A DNA stretch of 57,351 nucleotides from Planctomycetota bacterium (GCA_019456225.1 VRUI01000026.1:1-57351); one strand, 5' to 3'; counted from the stretch's first letter, positions 31,854 through 40,589 are shown. Numbers and translations are program-made. The notes: generated from the sequence alone by a model not told the origin.

Positions 31854-33077
31854 ATGAGCGGTTTGATCTCCAGGCGAAAATTTATGCGTACCGCGGCGGG
31901 TTTTGGCGTAGCCGCGGTGTGCGCATCTTCCGGTTTGTCTTATGCTGAAAGCGGCGATGAACCTAAGGTGATCATCGTTCTGTTCGGCGGCGGTACGCGC
32001 TCCAGCGAAACTATCGACGATCCTTCGCATCAGTATATCCCGAAGCTTTGGAACAAGATGATGCCCGCCGGGACGCTTTTTACGAATATGCGAGTCGAGG
32101 GCAAGGTGGTTCATCCTAACTCGGCCGGTTCGGTGGTTACCGGGCACTGGGAGTGGGACGATATCGACTGGACCAGGCCTGTTAAGAATCCGACGATCTA
32201 TGAGATATACCGCAAGGCAAACAAAGCCGCTGATACATCGGCGTGGGCGTTTGTCTATGCGTCCATACTGACAAAGACCGGCTATAGCCTCGATAAAGGA
32301 TACGGAGAAAAATTCGGGGCCAATGTCGTGGTTCCGCCGACGATAAGCAGGGCGGCACATGACCAGATGAAAGGGCTCATGCAAGCGGCGGCGGCATCGG
32401 GCAGCACAGAGGCGGAGATCGCGGCAGCGAGAAAATGTGAAAGGATCGCGAAAGAAAAAAGCCGGATCGACTTTTCGCATTTGAAGTCAGAAACGGCCCG
32501 CGGTTTTATGCAGAGGCAATATGACGGCTGGAAAAACTCCGGCAGTTCGACGAGCCATGACGCCTTTCTTGCCGATAGCGCTATCGAGTGTATGAAGAAG
32601 TTTGCGCCTGCGGTTATTAGTGTCGATTTTGGTGAGATCGATTGCGCTCATTATGGTTCGTGGTCCAGATACGTCGATGCTATCGCCAGGACCGATGAAT
32701 TGACGTGGAAGATATGGCGGGCCGTACAGGAGCAAAAGGAGTATCGGGGCAATACCCTGATGCTGATCCTGCCTGACCATGGCAGGGAGGCCGACCGTCC
32801 TGACGATCCGGGCCATTTCGGTTTTATTCACCATAGCGATTTTTATACGGGCAAAGGCGTAGATGAAAGCTGCAGGCGAGTCTGGATGCTTGCCATCGGC
32901 GAAGGGGTAAAAAAGAGAAAGATCGAAAAAGCAGTACCCATCACGGCGGTTGCGGCGACTGCATTGGAGCATTTGGGTCTTTCTGCCTCCCCAAAAGCCC
33001 GGAAATCTGTGCTTTCTTTTGCGAAAGGCGAAAAGCGTAAGACGGAAAAGGCGTTTCGCTCAATTCAGATGTTGTGA
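31854..33077 (+). CDS. Tat-exported alkaline-phosphatase-superfamily protein
   Basis: The product is 407 residues. The twin-arginine signal SRRKFMRTAAGFGVAAVCASSG (residues 6-27) sends a folded protein across the inner membrane. The mature part has VIIVLFGGGTRSSET, where a Ser or Thr would be the nucleophile, VDFGEIDCAHYGSW, LILPDHGREAD and HFGFIHH. These are Asp and His clusters placed as metal ligands of the alkaline phosphatase / sulfatase fold. Activity (phosphatase, phosphodiesterase or sulfatase) cannot be told from the sequence. It lies 10 bases after the exported protein gene, so co-transcription is likely. Confidence 0.8.
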   Translation: MSGLISRRKFMRTAAGFGVAAVCASSGLSYAESGDEPKVIIVLFGGGTRSSETIDDPSHQYIPKLWNKMMPAGTLFTNMRVEGKVVHPNSAGSVVTGHWEWDDIDWTRPVKNPTIYEIYRKANKAADTSAWAFVYASILTKTGYSLDKGYGEKFGANVVVPPTISRAAHDQMKGLMQAAAASGSTEAEIAAARKCERIAKEKSRIDFSHLKSETARGFMQRQYDGWKNSGSSTSHDAFLADSAIECMKKFAPAVISVDFGEIDCAHYGSWSRYVDAIARTDELTWKIWRAVQEQKEYRGNTLMLILPDHGREADRPDDPGHFGFIHHSDFYTGKGVDESCRRVWMLAIGEGVKKRKIEKAVPITAVAATALEHLGLSASPKARKSVLSFAKGEKRKTEKAFRSIQML

Positions 33078-33202
33078 GACACTTCGTTATTGTGGGGTTC
33101 TATCGGGCAGCTTGCGCTGCCGCGCTTTTATTTGCATTTTTTTGGTCTTGAGTGGATTTGTGCCGGTTGTATGACTGATGGGGGATTTGGGGTTTTTATT
33201 AT

Positions 33203-33231
33203 TTGCACGTGAGGCGATTCTGTTGTATTAT
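33203..33231 (+). promoter_or_regulatory. Candidate sigma-70 promoter for lon
   Basis: TTGCAC (33203-33208) and TATTAT (33226-33231), 17 bases apart, 77 bases before the lon start codon. Confidence 0.55.
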
Positions 33232-33307
33232 TATCACTAATATGCCCCCGATGGGGTAGTTTTGGTCGTATTTGTAATAAGTTATATGTTTTTTTAGGTC
33301 GTATTTT

Positions 33308-35698
33308 ATGAGACTTATGGATTTTGTAGATTTAGAGCCTTTTGTTAAGGGCGAAAATGGCGACTCAGAAGGCAGCGAGCGTAAGTTTCGGCTGTCTAAG
33401 GAGATCGGTATCCTTCCGATCCGCAGTGCGGTTGCTTTTCCGGGTACTGTTATGCCGCTGGCTATCGGTCGCGACAGGAGCAAGCGTCTGATCGAGAAAG
33501 TTATTCCGCATGAGACTGTTTTCGGGCTTGTTGCTCAGAAAGACGCTTCTGTTGAAAACCCGAACCCGGACGATCTCTACACGGTTGGGACTGCTGCTTC
33601 GGTTCTTAAAGTTATCAAGATGCCGCAGGGTTCGATAAATGTTATCGTTCATGGTATCGTCAGGTTTAAGATCGATGAGATCGTCGCTACCGAGCCTTAT
33701 ATTCGGGCGAAGGTGACGATGATCAACGGTAAAAAGACGAGGATTACCAAGAAGCTCTCAGCGATGCTGGTCAATGTCCGGCACAATGCTGCGCGGGTTG
33801 TTTCGCTAAGCCCGAATATTCCGGAAGAGGCGTTGGTTCTTCTGGACAATATCCAGGAACCGTCGGCGCTGGTTGATTTTCTTGCGGCGACTCTGAATAT
33901 TCCGGTCGAAGAAAAACAGGCGATACTTGAGGAAACGAATATGACCAGGCGGCTGGAGATGGTTTCGGTTTCGCTTGCCAGTCAGCTTGAAGTGCTTGAG
34001 CTTAGTCATAAATTGCAGGGGCAGGTACGCGACTCTATCGATAAGAGTCAGCGTGAATATTTCCTGCAGGAAGAGTTGAAAGCTATCCAGGCAGAACTCG
34101 GACAGACCGACCGCATTACCGAAGAGATCGAGGAGATGCACACACGCATAATGGATTCCGGGATGCCCGACGATGTCGCGTTTGAGGCTTTCCGTGAACT
34201 TGACCGCATGTCGAAGGTGCCGTCGGCGAGTCCGGAGTATGGCGTTATCAGGACGTACCTGGACTGGATGTGCGAATTGCCGTGGGCCAGTCAGACGAAA
34301 GATATGCTTGATATTATCAAGGCTGAAAAGATACTTAACCGCGATCATTACGGATTGCTGAAAGTTAAGAAGCGGATACTTGAGTTTCTTGCCGTCCGCA
34401 AACTTAACCCAAAGGGCAAAAGCCCGATACTTTGCTTTGTAGGGCCTCCCGGTGTCGGTAAGACTAGTCTGGGTAAATCTATTGCCCGGGCGATGGGCAG
34501 GGAATTTATCAGGATTTCGCTTGGCGGGATTCGCGACGAAGCAGATATTCGCGGTCACCGCAGGACGTATATTGGAGCGCTTCCGGGGCGGATATTGCAG
34601 GAGCTTCGCAAGTGCGGCAGCAGGAACCCGGTGTTTATGCTTGACGAGCTTGACAAGATCGGTCAGGATTTTCGGGGTGATCCGGCGTCGGCGCTGCTTG
34701 AGGTGCTTGACCCGGAGCAGAATAATACGTTTACCGATCACTATCTCGATCAGCCGTTCGATCTTTCCAGCGTGATGTTTATCGGTACGGCGAACTATAC
34801 CGAGCCTATTCCGCCGGCGCTGATGGACAGGATGGAGGTTATCGAACTGCCGGGTTATACGGCCAGGGAAAAGCTGCGTATCGCTAAGAAGTACCTTGTG
34901 CCGCGGCAGCTTATTGAGCATGGGCTTGGGAAAAAAGTTCTGACGATCAAAGACGACGCGATAGATTCGATCATTGAAAGCTATACTCGCGAGGCTGGCG
35001 TGCGTAATCTTGAACGGACCATCGCTTCGGTGTGCAGGCATGTCGCTACTAAGGTCGCCAAGGGCCAGATCAGGCGGGCGACTGTCGGTAAGGGGCAGCT
35101 TTCGAAGATTCTTGGAGCCCATAAATTCGAGTCGGAGCTTGCGCTTCGTACGGCCGTTGCCGGTGTTGCAACCGGGCTTGCATATACGCCTTTTGGCGGC
35201 GATATTCTGTTTATCGAGTCGGTGTCAATGCCGGGTAAAGGAAAGCTTATGATTACCGGCCAGCTTGGCGATGTTATGACTGAAAGTGCACAAGCGGCGT
35301 TTTCGGTTGTTAAGTCCAATGCTGCTAAACTCAAGATCGATTACAAAAAGTTTACCGATTATGATTACCATGTTCATGTTCCGGCAGGCGCTGTTCCTAA
35401 GGACGGGCCAAGTGCGGGGTGTGCAATATTTACGTCGCTTGTCTCGCTGCTGCTTAATAAGCCTATCGACCCGGTGGTGGCTATGACCGGTGAGATTACT
35501 CTTAAAGGGATCGTTTTGCCTATCGGCGGGCTTAAGGAAAAGGTTATCGCGGCGAAACGTGCCGGGATCAAGACGGTGATATTGCCGGCGAGGAATAAGA
35601 AGGATATTTCGGATATTCCGAAAGATGCGCAGACTAGTATGAAGTTTGTGTTTGTTAAAAAGGCCGAAGAAGTGCTGAAGACCGCTTTGCGGTCTTGA
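33308..35698 (+). CDS. lon: ATP-dependent Lon protease
   Basis: The product is 796 residues, the usual length. It degrades misfolded and short-lived regulatory proteins in the cytoplasm. The N-terminal substrate-binding LON domain (about 33-225, ILPIRSAVAFPGTVMPL) is followed by a helical linker. The AAA+ module has Walker A GPPGVGKT (379-386) and a DELDKIG Walker B. The protease domain has catalytic Ser702 in KDGPSAG and Lys745 in GGLKEKVI, the Lon dyad. Start ATG 33308 lies 8 bases into the line after a T-rich stretch, with no strong Shine-Dalgarno. The final codons and stop lie within an 8-bp hairpin of a composite repeat. Confidence 0.97.
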   Translation: MRLMDFVDLEPFVKGENGDSEGSERKFRLSKEIGILPIRSAVAFPGTVMPLAIGRDRSKRLIEKVIPHETVFGLVAQKDASVENPNPDDLYTVGTAASVLKVIKMPQGSINVIVHGIVRFKIDEIVATEPYIRAKVTMINGKKTRITKKLSAMLVNVRHNAARVVSLSPNIPEEALVLLDNIQEPSALVDFLAATLNIPVEEKQAILEETNMTRRLEMVSVSLASQLEVLELSHKLQGQVRDSIDKSQREYFLQEELKAIQAELGQTDRITEEIEEMHTRIMDSGMPDDVAFEAFRELDRMSKVPSASPEYGVIRTYLDWMCELPWASQTKDMLDIIKAEKILNRDHYGLLKVKKRILEFLAVRKLNPKGKSPILCFVGPPGVGKTSLGKSIARAMGREFIRISLGGIRDEADIRGHRRTYIGALPGRILQELRKCGSRNPVFMLDELDKIGQDFRGDPASALLEVLDPEQNNTFTDHYLDQPFDLSSVMFIGTANYTEPIPPALMDRMEVIELPGYTAREKLRIAKKYLVPRQLIEHGLGKKVLTIKDDAIDSIIESYTREAGVRNLERTIASVCRHVATKVAKGQIRRATVGKGQLSKILGAHKFESELALRTAVAGVATGLAYTPFGGDILFIESVSMPGKGKLMITGQLGDVMTESAQAAFSVVKSNAAKLKIDYKKFTDYDYHVHVPAGAVPKDGPSAGCAIFTSLVSLLLNKPIDPVVAMTGEITLKGIVLPIGGLKEKVIAAKRAGIKTVILPARNKKDISDIPKDAQTSMKFVFVKKAEEVLKTALRS

Positions 35699-35755
35699 AT
35701 TATCAATTACGAATTACGAATTTTGGAAACCGCCTTCGGCGGAGACTGTTTTTAG
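35678..35755 (+). repeat. Composite intergenic element, copy 3, overlapping the lon 3' end
   Basis: Hairpin A: AAGACCGC (35678-35685), TTT, GCGGTCTT (35689-35696), covering the last codons and running into the lon stop. Heptads: AATTATC, AATTACG, AATTACG, AATTTTG at 35698-35725. Hairpin B: CCGCC-TTC-GGCGG (35730-35742), then AGACTGTTTTTA. A GGGAGCTTGCGCTCCC hairpin follows at 35760-35775. Confidence 0.85.
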
Positions 35756-35797
35756 ATCGGGGAGCTTGCGCTCCCGTGTTTTTATAGAATTTTTTAT

Positions 35798-36742
35798 ATG
35801 GGTAGACGGAAGAAAAACCGAAAGCGTAACCCTGTTAAGGACTGGGTTGGTTATGCTGCGCTTCGGTTTGGATTGTTTATTTTGCTTCGGTTTAGTGTCA
35901 GGGCGAATCTTCGGTTTGCGCGGTTTCTTGGCAGCCAGATGTGGAAGAATTATAAGCGCGGCAGGATTCGGGCGATGGATAATCTTCGCAGAAGTTTTCC
36001 TGATAAGGACGAGCAGTGGTGCGCCGAGACGGGCAAACGGAGCTTTCAGCAGATCGTAATGCTGGTGATCGATATTTTTTATACGTCAAAACTTATTACG
36101 CGCGACAATTACCGAAAGTACTCGCGGTATAAGAATGTCGAGCAGATCAAGTGGCTTATGCAGGGCGGGCAAGGCATTTTGATGCTTACGGCCCATTACG
36201 GAAATTTCGAGATCATGGGGTATATGCTCGGGCTGTTCGGGTTTAGTATTTACAGCATAGCAAGGCCCATTGACAATCCTTATATCAATAAATATCTGCT
36301 TAGCCTTCGCAAGCATACCGGCCAGAAGATCATCGATAAGAAGGGGGCAACCGATAAGATGGAACAGATCATCGCCGAGCATGCTTCTATCGGGTTTATC
36401 GCAGACCAGGACGCCGGCAGAAAGGGTGTGTTTGTCGATTTCTTCGGTAAAAAGGCGAGCACGTATAAATCTATCGGGCTTTTGGCGATGCAGTATGATA
36501 TGCCCATCGCCGTCGCTTCGTCAAAACGTGTTGGCGATGATTTCTTTTTTGAAATCGAAATACAGCGGGTGATTTTCCCGGACGAATGGAAAGATAAGGA
36601 TGATCCGCTTACGTGGATAACGCAGGAGTACGTCAAAGCAACGGAAGATTTTATACGCCAGGACCCAACCCAATACTGGTGGCTCCACAGACGCTGGAAA
36701 CATCAGCCGCGGGTTAGAAAGGCAAAGAAGCCGGCTGAGTGA
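35798..36742 (+). CDS. LpxL/HtrB-like lysophospholipid (lipid A) acyltransferase
   Basis: The product is 314 residues with a Lys/Arg-rich N-terminus followed by a hydrophobic segment (about 20-42), as in inner-membrane acyltransferases. The catalytic HX4(E/D) motif is HYGNFE (about 128-133). The later segment GFIADQDAGRKGVFVDFFGKKA matches the conserved DQ...G.FV.FFG region of LpxL/LpxM. Such enzymes add secondary acyl chains to lipid A, which fits an LptD gene in the same window. It could instead acylate another glycolipid. The spacer upstream is a composite repeat plus a GGGAGCTTGCGCTCCC hairpin. Confidence 0.88.
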   Translation: MGRRKKNRKRNPVKDWVGYAALRFGLFILLRFSVRANLRFARFLGSQMWKNYKRGRIRAMDNLRRSFPDKDEQWCAETGKRSFQQIVMLVIDIFYTSKLITRDNYRKYSRYKNVEQIKWLMQGGQGILMLTAHYGNFEIMGYMLGLFGFSIYSIARPIDNPYINKYLLSLRKHTGQKIIDKKGATDKMEQIIAEHASIGFIADQDAGRKGVFVDFFGKKASTYKSIGLLAMQYDMPIAVASSKRVGDDFFFEIEIQRVIFPDEWKDKDDPLTWITQEYVKATEDFIRQDPTQYWWLHRRWKHQPRVRKAKKPAE

Positions 36743-36775
36743 TATTGGAGTGTTTTTGCTGCCGGTCTTTATTTG

Positions 36776-36804
36776 TTGACTTTTTCTTTGCCTGCCGTTA
36801 AGAT
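36776..36804 (+). promoter_or_regulatory. Candidate sigma-70 promoter for argH-thiL
   Basis: TTGACT (36776-36781) and TAAGAT (36799-36804), 17 bases apart, 44 bases before argH. Confidence 0.5.
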
Positions 36805-36847
36805 TTCCCTTGTACTGTTATGAAATATTGCTTTTGGAGCATTTATT

Positions 36848-38236
36848 ATGGGACAATCCGGTAAGAGTTGGGAAAAACGGCTTAGTGGCGAGACTGATGA
36901 ACTTGCGATTGATTTCGTCGAGTCTTTGTCGTATGACAAGCGGCTGTATAAATATGATATCGCAGGGTCGATAGCTCATGCGCAGATGCTTTGCGATCAG
37001 AAGATGATCACCAAGGCCGAGTTTGCCGAGATCAAGAATGGGCTTTTTGAGATTTCCGAAGAGATCGCCTCCGGCAAGTTCAAGTTCGACAAGGCTCAGG
37101 AAGATATCCACATGGCTATCGAGGCGGCGCTTATCAAGAAGATCGGCGACGCCGGAAAAAAGCTGCATACCGGCCGCAGCCGTAACGATCAGGTGGCGAC
37201 CGATGCCCGCCTTTGGATGCGGGATGAGATCGAGCTTTTGCGGACCCGGATCACTCTTTTGCAAAAGGCACTCGTTAAACTCGCCACCAAATATACTAAT
37301 TCCCCGATGCCGGCGTATACGCATCTTCAGCGTGCACAGCCGATCGTTATCGCCGGTTACCTGCTTAGCTTTGTCGAGCAGTTCCAGCGTGATCATATCC
37401 GGCTTGGCAATTGCAGCGATCTGCTCAATGTTTCTCCGCTTGGCAGCGGTGCTGTTGCCGGGTCTACCATTCCGCTTGACCGGGAAAGTACAGCCCGTCA
37501 GCTTGGTTTCAAAGGGATTATGCGTAACAGCATGGACGGTGTTTCGGATCGGGATTTTTGTGCGGAGTTTATTTTTGACTGCTCGCTTATCGCTACGCAT
37601 CTTTCGCGGCTGGCCGAGGATTTCATAATCTATTCGTCCAGCGAGTTTTCGTTCGTTACTATCGACGATAAATACTGCACCTCTTCCAGCATGATGCCGC
37701 AAAAGCGAAACCCCGATATGCTCGAACTGATCCGGGGAAAAACGGGGTCTGTTTATGGATCGCTGGTTGCGATGCTTACGATTCTTAAGGGTACGCCTTC
37801 GACGTATAACCGGGATATGCAGGAAGATAAAATACATGTCTTTAACGCAGCCGATACGGTCAGTGCGTCGGTTGATATGGCGGCGGCTATCGTTTCTAAT
37901 ATGAAGTTCAATACCAAACATATTGCAGCGGGACTTGACGAAGGTTTCCTTGACGCGACGGCTCTTGCCGAATATCTCGTTAAGAAGGGCGTGCCGTTTA
38001 GGGAGGCTCACGGTGTCGTAGGAGGCCTTGTAGCGGGTTGTGAGGATAAGAACTGCAAGCTTGGTGACGTGCCGCTCAAAGAGTTTCAGGCCGCTTGCCG
38101 GGTGATTGAAGATGATGTTTATGATTCGCTTGGTGCGGGCAATGTTACGCGGCAGTATCTTAGTGCCGGTGCGGTCGGGCCCGAACAGGCCGCTGAAGAA
38201 GTTATTTACTGGAAAGAGCAGTTGAAGAAGCGATGA
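36848..38236 (+). CDS. argH: Argininosuccinate lyase
   Basis: The product is 462 residues, the normal length. It splits argininosuccinate into arginine and fumarate, the last step of arginine synthesis. The fumarase/aspartase superfamily signature SSMMPQKRNPD (280-290) carries the mobile-loop catalytic Ser. HTGRSRNDQVATDARLW (about 106-122) and TYTHLQRAQPI-like AYTHLQRAQP (about 157) are the other conserved stretches, with the His general acid/base. The stop overlaps the thiL start by 4 bases (ATGA), so the two are translationally coupled although their pathways are unrelated. Confidence 0.97.
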   Translation: MGQSGKSWEKRLSGETDELAIDFVESLSYDKRLYKYDIAGSIAHAQMLCDQKMITKAEFAEIKNGLFEISEEIASGKFKFDKAQEDIHMAIEAALIKKIGDAGKKLHTGRSRNDQVATDARLWMRDEIELLRTRITLLQKALVKLATKYTNSPMPAYTHLQRAQPIVIAGYLLSFVEQFQRDHIRLGNCSDLLNVSPLGSGAVAGSTIPLDRESTARQLGFKGIMRNSMDGVSDRDFCAEFIFDCSLIATHLSRLAEDFIIYSSSEFSFVTIDDKYCTSSSMMPQKRNPDMLELIRGKTGSVYGSLVAMLTILKGTPSTYNRDMQEDKIHVFNAADTVSASVDMAAAIVSNMKFNTKHIAAGLDEGFLDATALAEYLVKKGVPFREAHGVVGGLVAGCEDKNCKLGDVPLKEFQAACRVIEDDVYDSLGAGNVTRQYLSAGAVGPEQAAEEVIYWKEQLKKR

Positions 38237-39147
38237 ACGACGGCGAAGATAAAATTACATCCTGGTTCGCCGACCAAAGCGATGCACCGGCCGATAAGTT
38301 TCCTATAGGTATCGGCGACGATATGGCACAGGTTACAGCGGATAAAGGGTCCGTGCTGATTACGACGGATATGCTGCTTGACGGAACACATTTCGATCTT
38401 TCCGAGGCCGGTTTCGAGCAGGCCGGTTACAAGGCTATGGCGGCGAGTCTGAGCGATTGTGCGGCGATGGCGACGATTCCCGTTTGTGCGGTCGTTGCCG
38501 TTGCATTGCCCGTTAAGACGCCTCCGGAGGCCCTCATGGACCTTCATAAGGGCATTGTCGCAGCAGGCAGTATGTTCGGGTGTTACCTTGTCGGGGGTGA
38601 TATTACGGCGTGGGCCGGCGATGGCAGATTTGCTATTAATGTTACTATGCTCAGTAAGCCCGGCGGCTGTTTGCCGGTTCGGCGCAGCGGTGCAAAGGTT
38701 GGCGATATTGTTTGCGTCACCGGCACCCTCGGCGGGGCGATCAAGGATAAGCATCTGCATTTTACGCCGCGGGTAGAAGAGGCTTTGCGTATGACAGAGA
38801 TCGTCACGATCAATTCGATGATGGATATATCGGACGGTATCAGCACCGATCTTAAGCGGATATGCGATAAGAGCGGTGTCGGGGTCACGCTGGATGGGCG
38901 GGATGTACCTCTTTCGATGGCTGCGATGGAATCGGATGATCCGTTGGGTGCGGCGATGAATGATGGCGAGGATTTTGAGTTGCTCTTTACGCTGTCACCT
39001 AAAGGGTATGGCAAACTTATCGATGAGTGGGATCTCGCTACGCCGATCAGTAATATTGGTGTTATCAGGAAAGAAACGGGGATCAGTATGGTGATGAAAG
39101 ACGGGTCGGTTGTTGAGGTGGTGCCTAAAGGTTACGATCACCTTTGA
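38233..39147 (+). CDS. thiL: Thiamine-monophosphate kinase
   Basis: The product is 304 residues and overlaps argH by ATGA. It phosphorylates thiamine monophosphate to thiamine diphosphate with ATP. The PurM/ThiL fold shows in IGIGDDMAQV (metal-binding Asp pair), LLDGTHFDL, the SLSDCAAMATIP segment, GGDITAW and MDISDGISTDLKRIC. Length is slightly below the 325 residues of E. coli ThiL. No other thiamine gene is present here. Confidence 0.94.
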   Translation: MNDGEDKITSWFADQSDAPADKFPIGIGDDMAQVTADKGSVLITTDMLLDGTHFDLSEAGFEQAGYKAMAASLSDCAAMATIPVCAVVAVALPVKTPPEALMDLHKGIVAAGSMFGCYLVGGDITAWAGDGRFAINVTMLSKPGGCLPVRRSGAKVGDIVCVTGTLGGAIKDKHLHFTPRVEEALRMTEIVTINSMMDISDGISTDLKRICDKSGVGVTLDGRDVPLSMAAMESDDPLGAAMNDGEDFELLFTLSPKGYGKLIDEWDLATPISNIGVIRKETGISMVMKDGSVVEVVPKGYDHL

Positions 39148-39149
39148 AA

Positions 39150-39204
39150 AATCAATTACGAATTACGAATTGAGGATTCGGCCTGATGGCCGAGGCTGTT
39201 TATT
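39150..39204 (+). repeat. Composite intergenic element, copy without hairpin A, ending at the tsaE start
   Basis: AATTACG, AATTACG, AATTGAG at 39154-39174, then GATTCGGCCTGATGGCCGAGG (hairpin B) and CTGTTTATT directly before the tsaE ATG at 39205. The GAGG at 39192-39195, in the right foot of hairpin B, is the only Shine-Dalgarno-like sequence for tsaE. Confidence 0.85.
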
Positions 39205-39693
39205 ATGGGTACTTGTGAAAATAATTGTTTTGAGGTTGTTACGGGATCGCCTGTCGAGACTATTGCTCTTGGCGTCAAGATCGGCGGAAATCTTGTCGGC
39301 GGGGAGGTTATCGGCCTTGTGGGGAACCTTGGCAGCGGAAAGACTCATCTTATTAAAGGAATCGCCGAAGGGCTTGGCGTTGATCGTGGCGGCGAGGTTA
39401 ACAGCCCTACGTTTGTCCTTGTCAATGAGTATACCGGTCCGGAGGTTCGCCTGGACATTTATCATATAGACGCCTATCGTCTTGATAGTGTCGCAGAGTT
39501 TGAGATGCTTGGGTTTGACGATCTTTGTTACGATCGCTCGGTGGTGCTGATCGAATGGGCCGATAAGATTGAATCTGCCCTTGAAAGCATCGATCCAATA
39601 CGTATTGAGCTTAGCCATATAAGTGAAAATCAACGAAAAATTCGGCTAAAAAATATCACTTCCCAACTATTATCAGCCCTTAAAAGCCAGTAA
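39205..39693 (+). CDS. tsaE: tRNA threonylcarbamoyladenosine biosynthesis ATPase TsaE
   Basis: The product is 162 residues. It is the ATPase partner of TsaB and TsaD in making the t6A base next to the anticodon of tRNAs that read ANN codons. Walker A GNLGSGKTHLIKGIAEGLG lies at about 40-58. NSPTFVLVNEY and LDIYHIDAYRL are the family-specific segments, and VVLIEWADKI is the conserved EW motif. Its start codon sits directly behind a composite repeat that provides the ribosome site. Confidence 0.94.
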   Translation: MGTCENNCFEVVTGSPVETIALGVKIGGNLVGGEVIGLVGNLGSGKTHLIKGIAEGLGVDRGGEVNSPTFVLVNEYTGPEVRLDIYHIDAYRLDSVAEFEMLGFDDLCYDRSVVLIEWADKIESALESIDPIRIELSHISENQRKIRLKNITSQLLSALKSQ

Positions 39694-40050
39694 TTACCCT
39701 TTCCTTTGTCGGTCTTATCGGCCCTCGAAAAAGTTTAAAAAAATGGGGGTTTTTTTGCGCACTCCGTTTGGCATAGGCAATTCTGTTTCTTATAGTTTTA
39801 TTGTAGGCAGTAACACAGTTCATTTAAAACTTAAGAAATTAACAGATTACAAATAATTGCAAGTGTGATCAAGCCGTAATTACAGTGCCCACACTATAGG
39901 TGGTAGGGTGAGAAACTATCGTTCCCCGCGGCTAACACTTGCAATACTAAAGAAACAGAATTAAACAAATGTAAATAATGGTTTTGAACGGTTCAAAACT
40001 GAAAAGCTTCTTGTGTAGTTCAATTTGTACTTTTTTTTAGGAGAAAGATT
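39694..40050 (+). ncRNA. Long structured leader of the major prepilin gene (candidate regulatory RNA)
   Basis: There is no gene in these 357 bases. AATTCTGTTTCTT (39779-39791) is the exact reverse complement of AAGAAACAGAATT (39950-39962). Inside lies a second perfect inverted repeat, ATTGCAAGTGT (39856-39866) with ACACTTGCAAT (39935-39945). Inside that, AGCCG (39872-39876) pairs with CGGCT (39929-39933). Small inner stems such as AGTG-CCCA-CACT (39884-39895) are possible. A separate 8-bp hairpin GTTTTGAA (39981-39988) with TTCAAAAC (39992-39999) and eight T (40031-40038) lie just before AGGAG and the ATG. The consensus elements of the c-di-GMP-I, SAM, TPP, FMN, cobalamin and purine riboswitches are not found, so the class is unassigned. 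Confidence 0.55.
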
Positions 40051-40563
40051 ATGAAGTCTAGAAGCAAAAGTGGTTTCACCCTGGTAGAAATTCTGATCGT
40101 GGTAGTTATCCTGGGTATCCTGGCAGCTATCGTAATTCCTCAGTTTAGCCAAGCTAGTTCTGAGGCTCGTGTATCGAGTGTAAAGAGTAACCTGCAGATG
40201 GTTCGTTCACAGATCGAGCTGTACAAGATTCAGCATGGCGATGTGCTTCCTGCTGGTACAGCAACTGAGCTTGTGACTCGTCTTACTACTAAGACGAACT
40301 ATAATGGTGCCGCATATACTGCTGCAATGGAACTTGCCGGCGATCCTTCTTATGGTCCTTATATGCAGAAATGGCCTGTAAATGCTGTCAGCCAGTTAGG
40401 TAGCGGTGTTACAGCGGCAGGCGTTCCTGACGGTTCTGAAATATCAGTTGTAATCACAGATCCTGCTGTTGACGCTCTTGATGCAGCCAATGGTTGGATT
40501 TATAACAATGTTGATGGAACATTCTTTGCTGTTGATGCAACTGTTGAAATGTGCAACTGGTAG
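40051..40563 (+). CDS. Type IV major prepilin (PilA-like)
   Basis: The product is 170 residues from ATG 40051 with AGGAGA upstream. The leader MKSRSKSG is cut after Gly8, giving mature FTLVEILIVVVILGILAAIVIPQF, with Glu at +5, a textbook type IV pilin N-terminal helix. VRSQIELYKIQHGDVLPAG is the planctomycete prepilin segment. The single, strong gene with a long leader and its own terminator, at the head of a pilus assembly locus, suggests the main pilus subunit. The head domain (about 60-170) ends in a Cys-containing tail (EMCNW); only one Cys is evident, so no disulfide. Confidence 0.92.
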   Translation: MKSRSKSGFTLVEILIVVVILGILAAIVIPQFSQASSEARVSSVKSNLQMVRSQIELYKIQHGDVLPAGTATELVTRLTTKTNYNGAAYTAAMELAGDPSYGPYMQKWPVNAVSQLGSGVTAAGVPDGSEISVVITDPAVDALDAANGWIYNNVDGTFFAVDATVEMCNW

Positions 40564-40589
40564 GATGACCTTATCTTGAAATGAAATAT

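Noticed and set aside
33806-35122. Long minus-strand open frame inside lon
   Set aside because: Shadow of lon; low-complexity Arg/His/Pro composition and no ribosome site.
36818-38011. Long minus-strand open frame inside argH
   Set aside because: Shadow of argH, same reasons.
39779-39962. Retron msr-msd RNA (terminal inverted repeat enclosing structured RNA)
   Set aside because: No reverse transcriptase gene lies beside it, and the structure directly precedes a prepilin gene with normal ribosome site; a gene leader is simpler.
39779-39962. c-di-GMP-I (GEMM) riboswitch
   Set aside because: The conserved GGGCAAACC-like and GGGACGCAAAGCC-like segments are not present.
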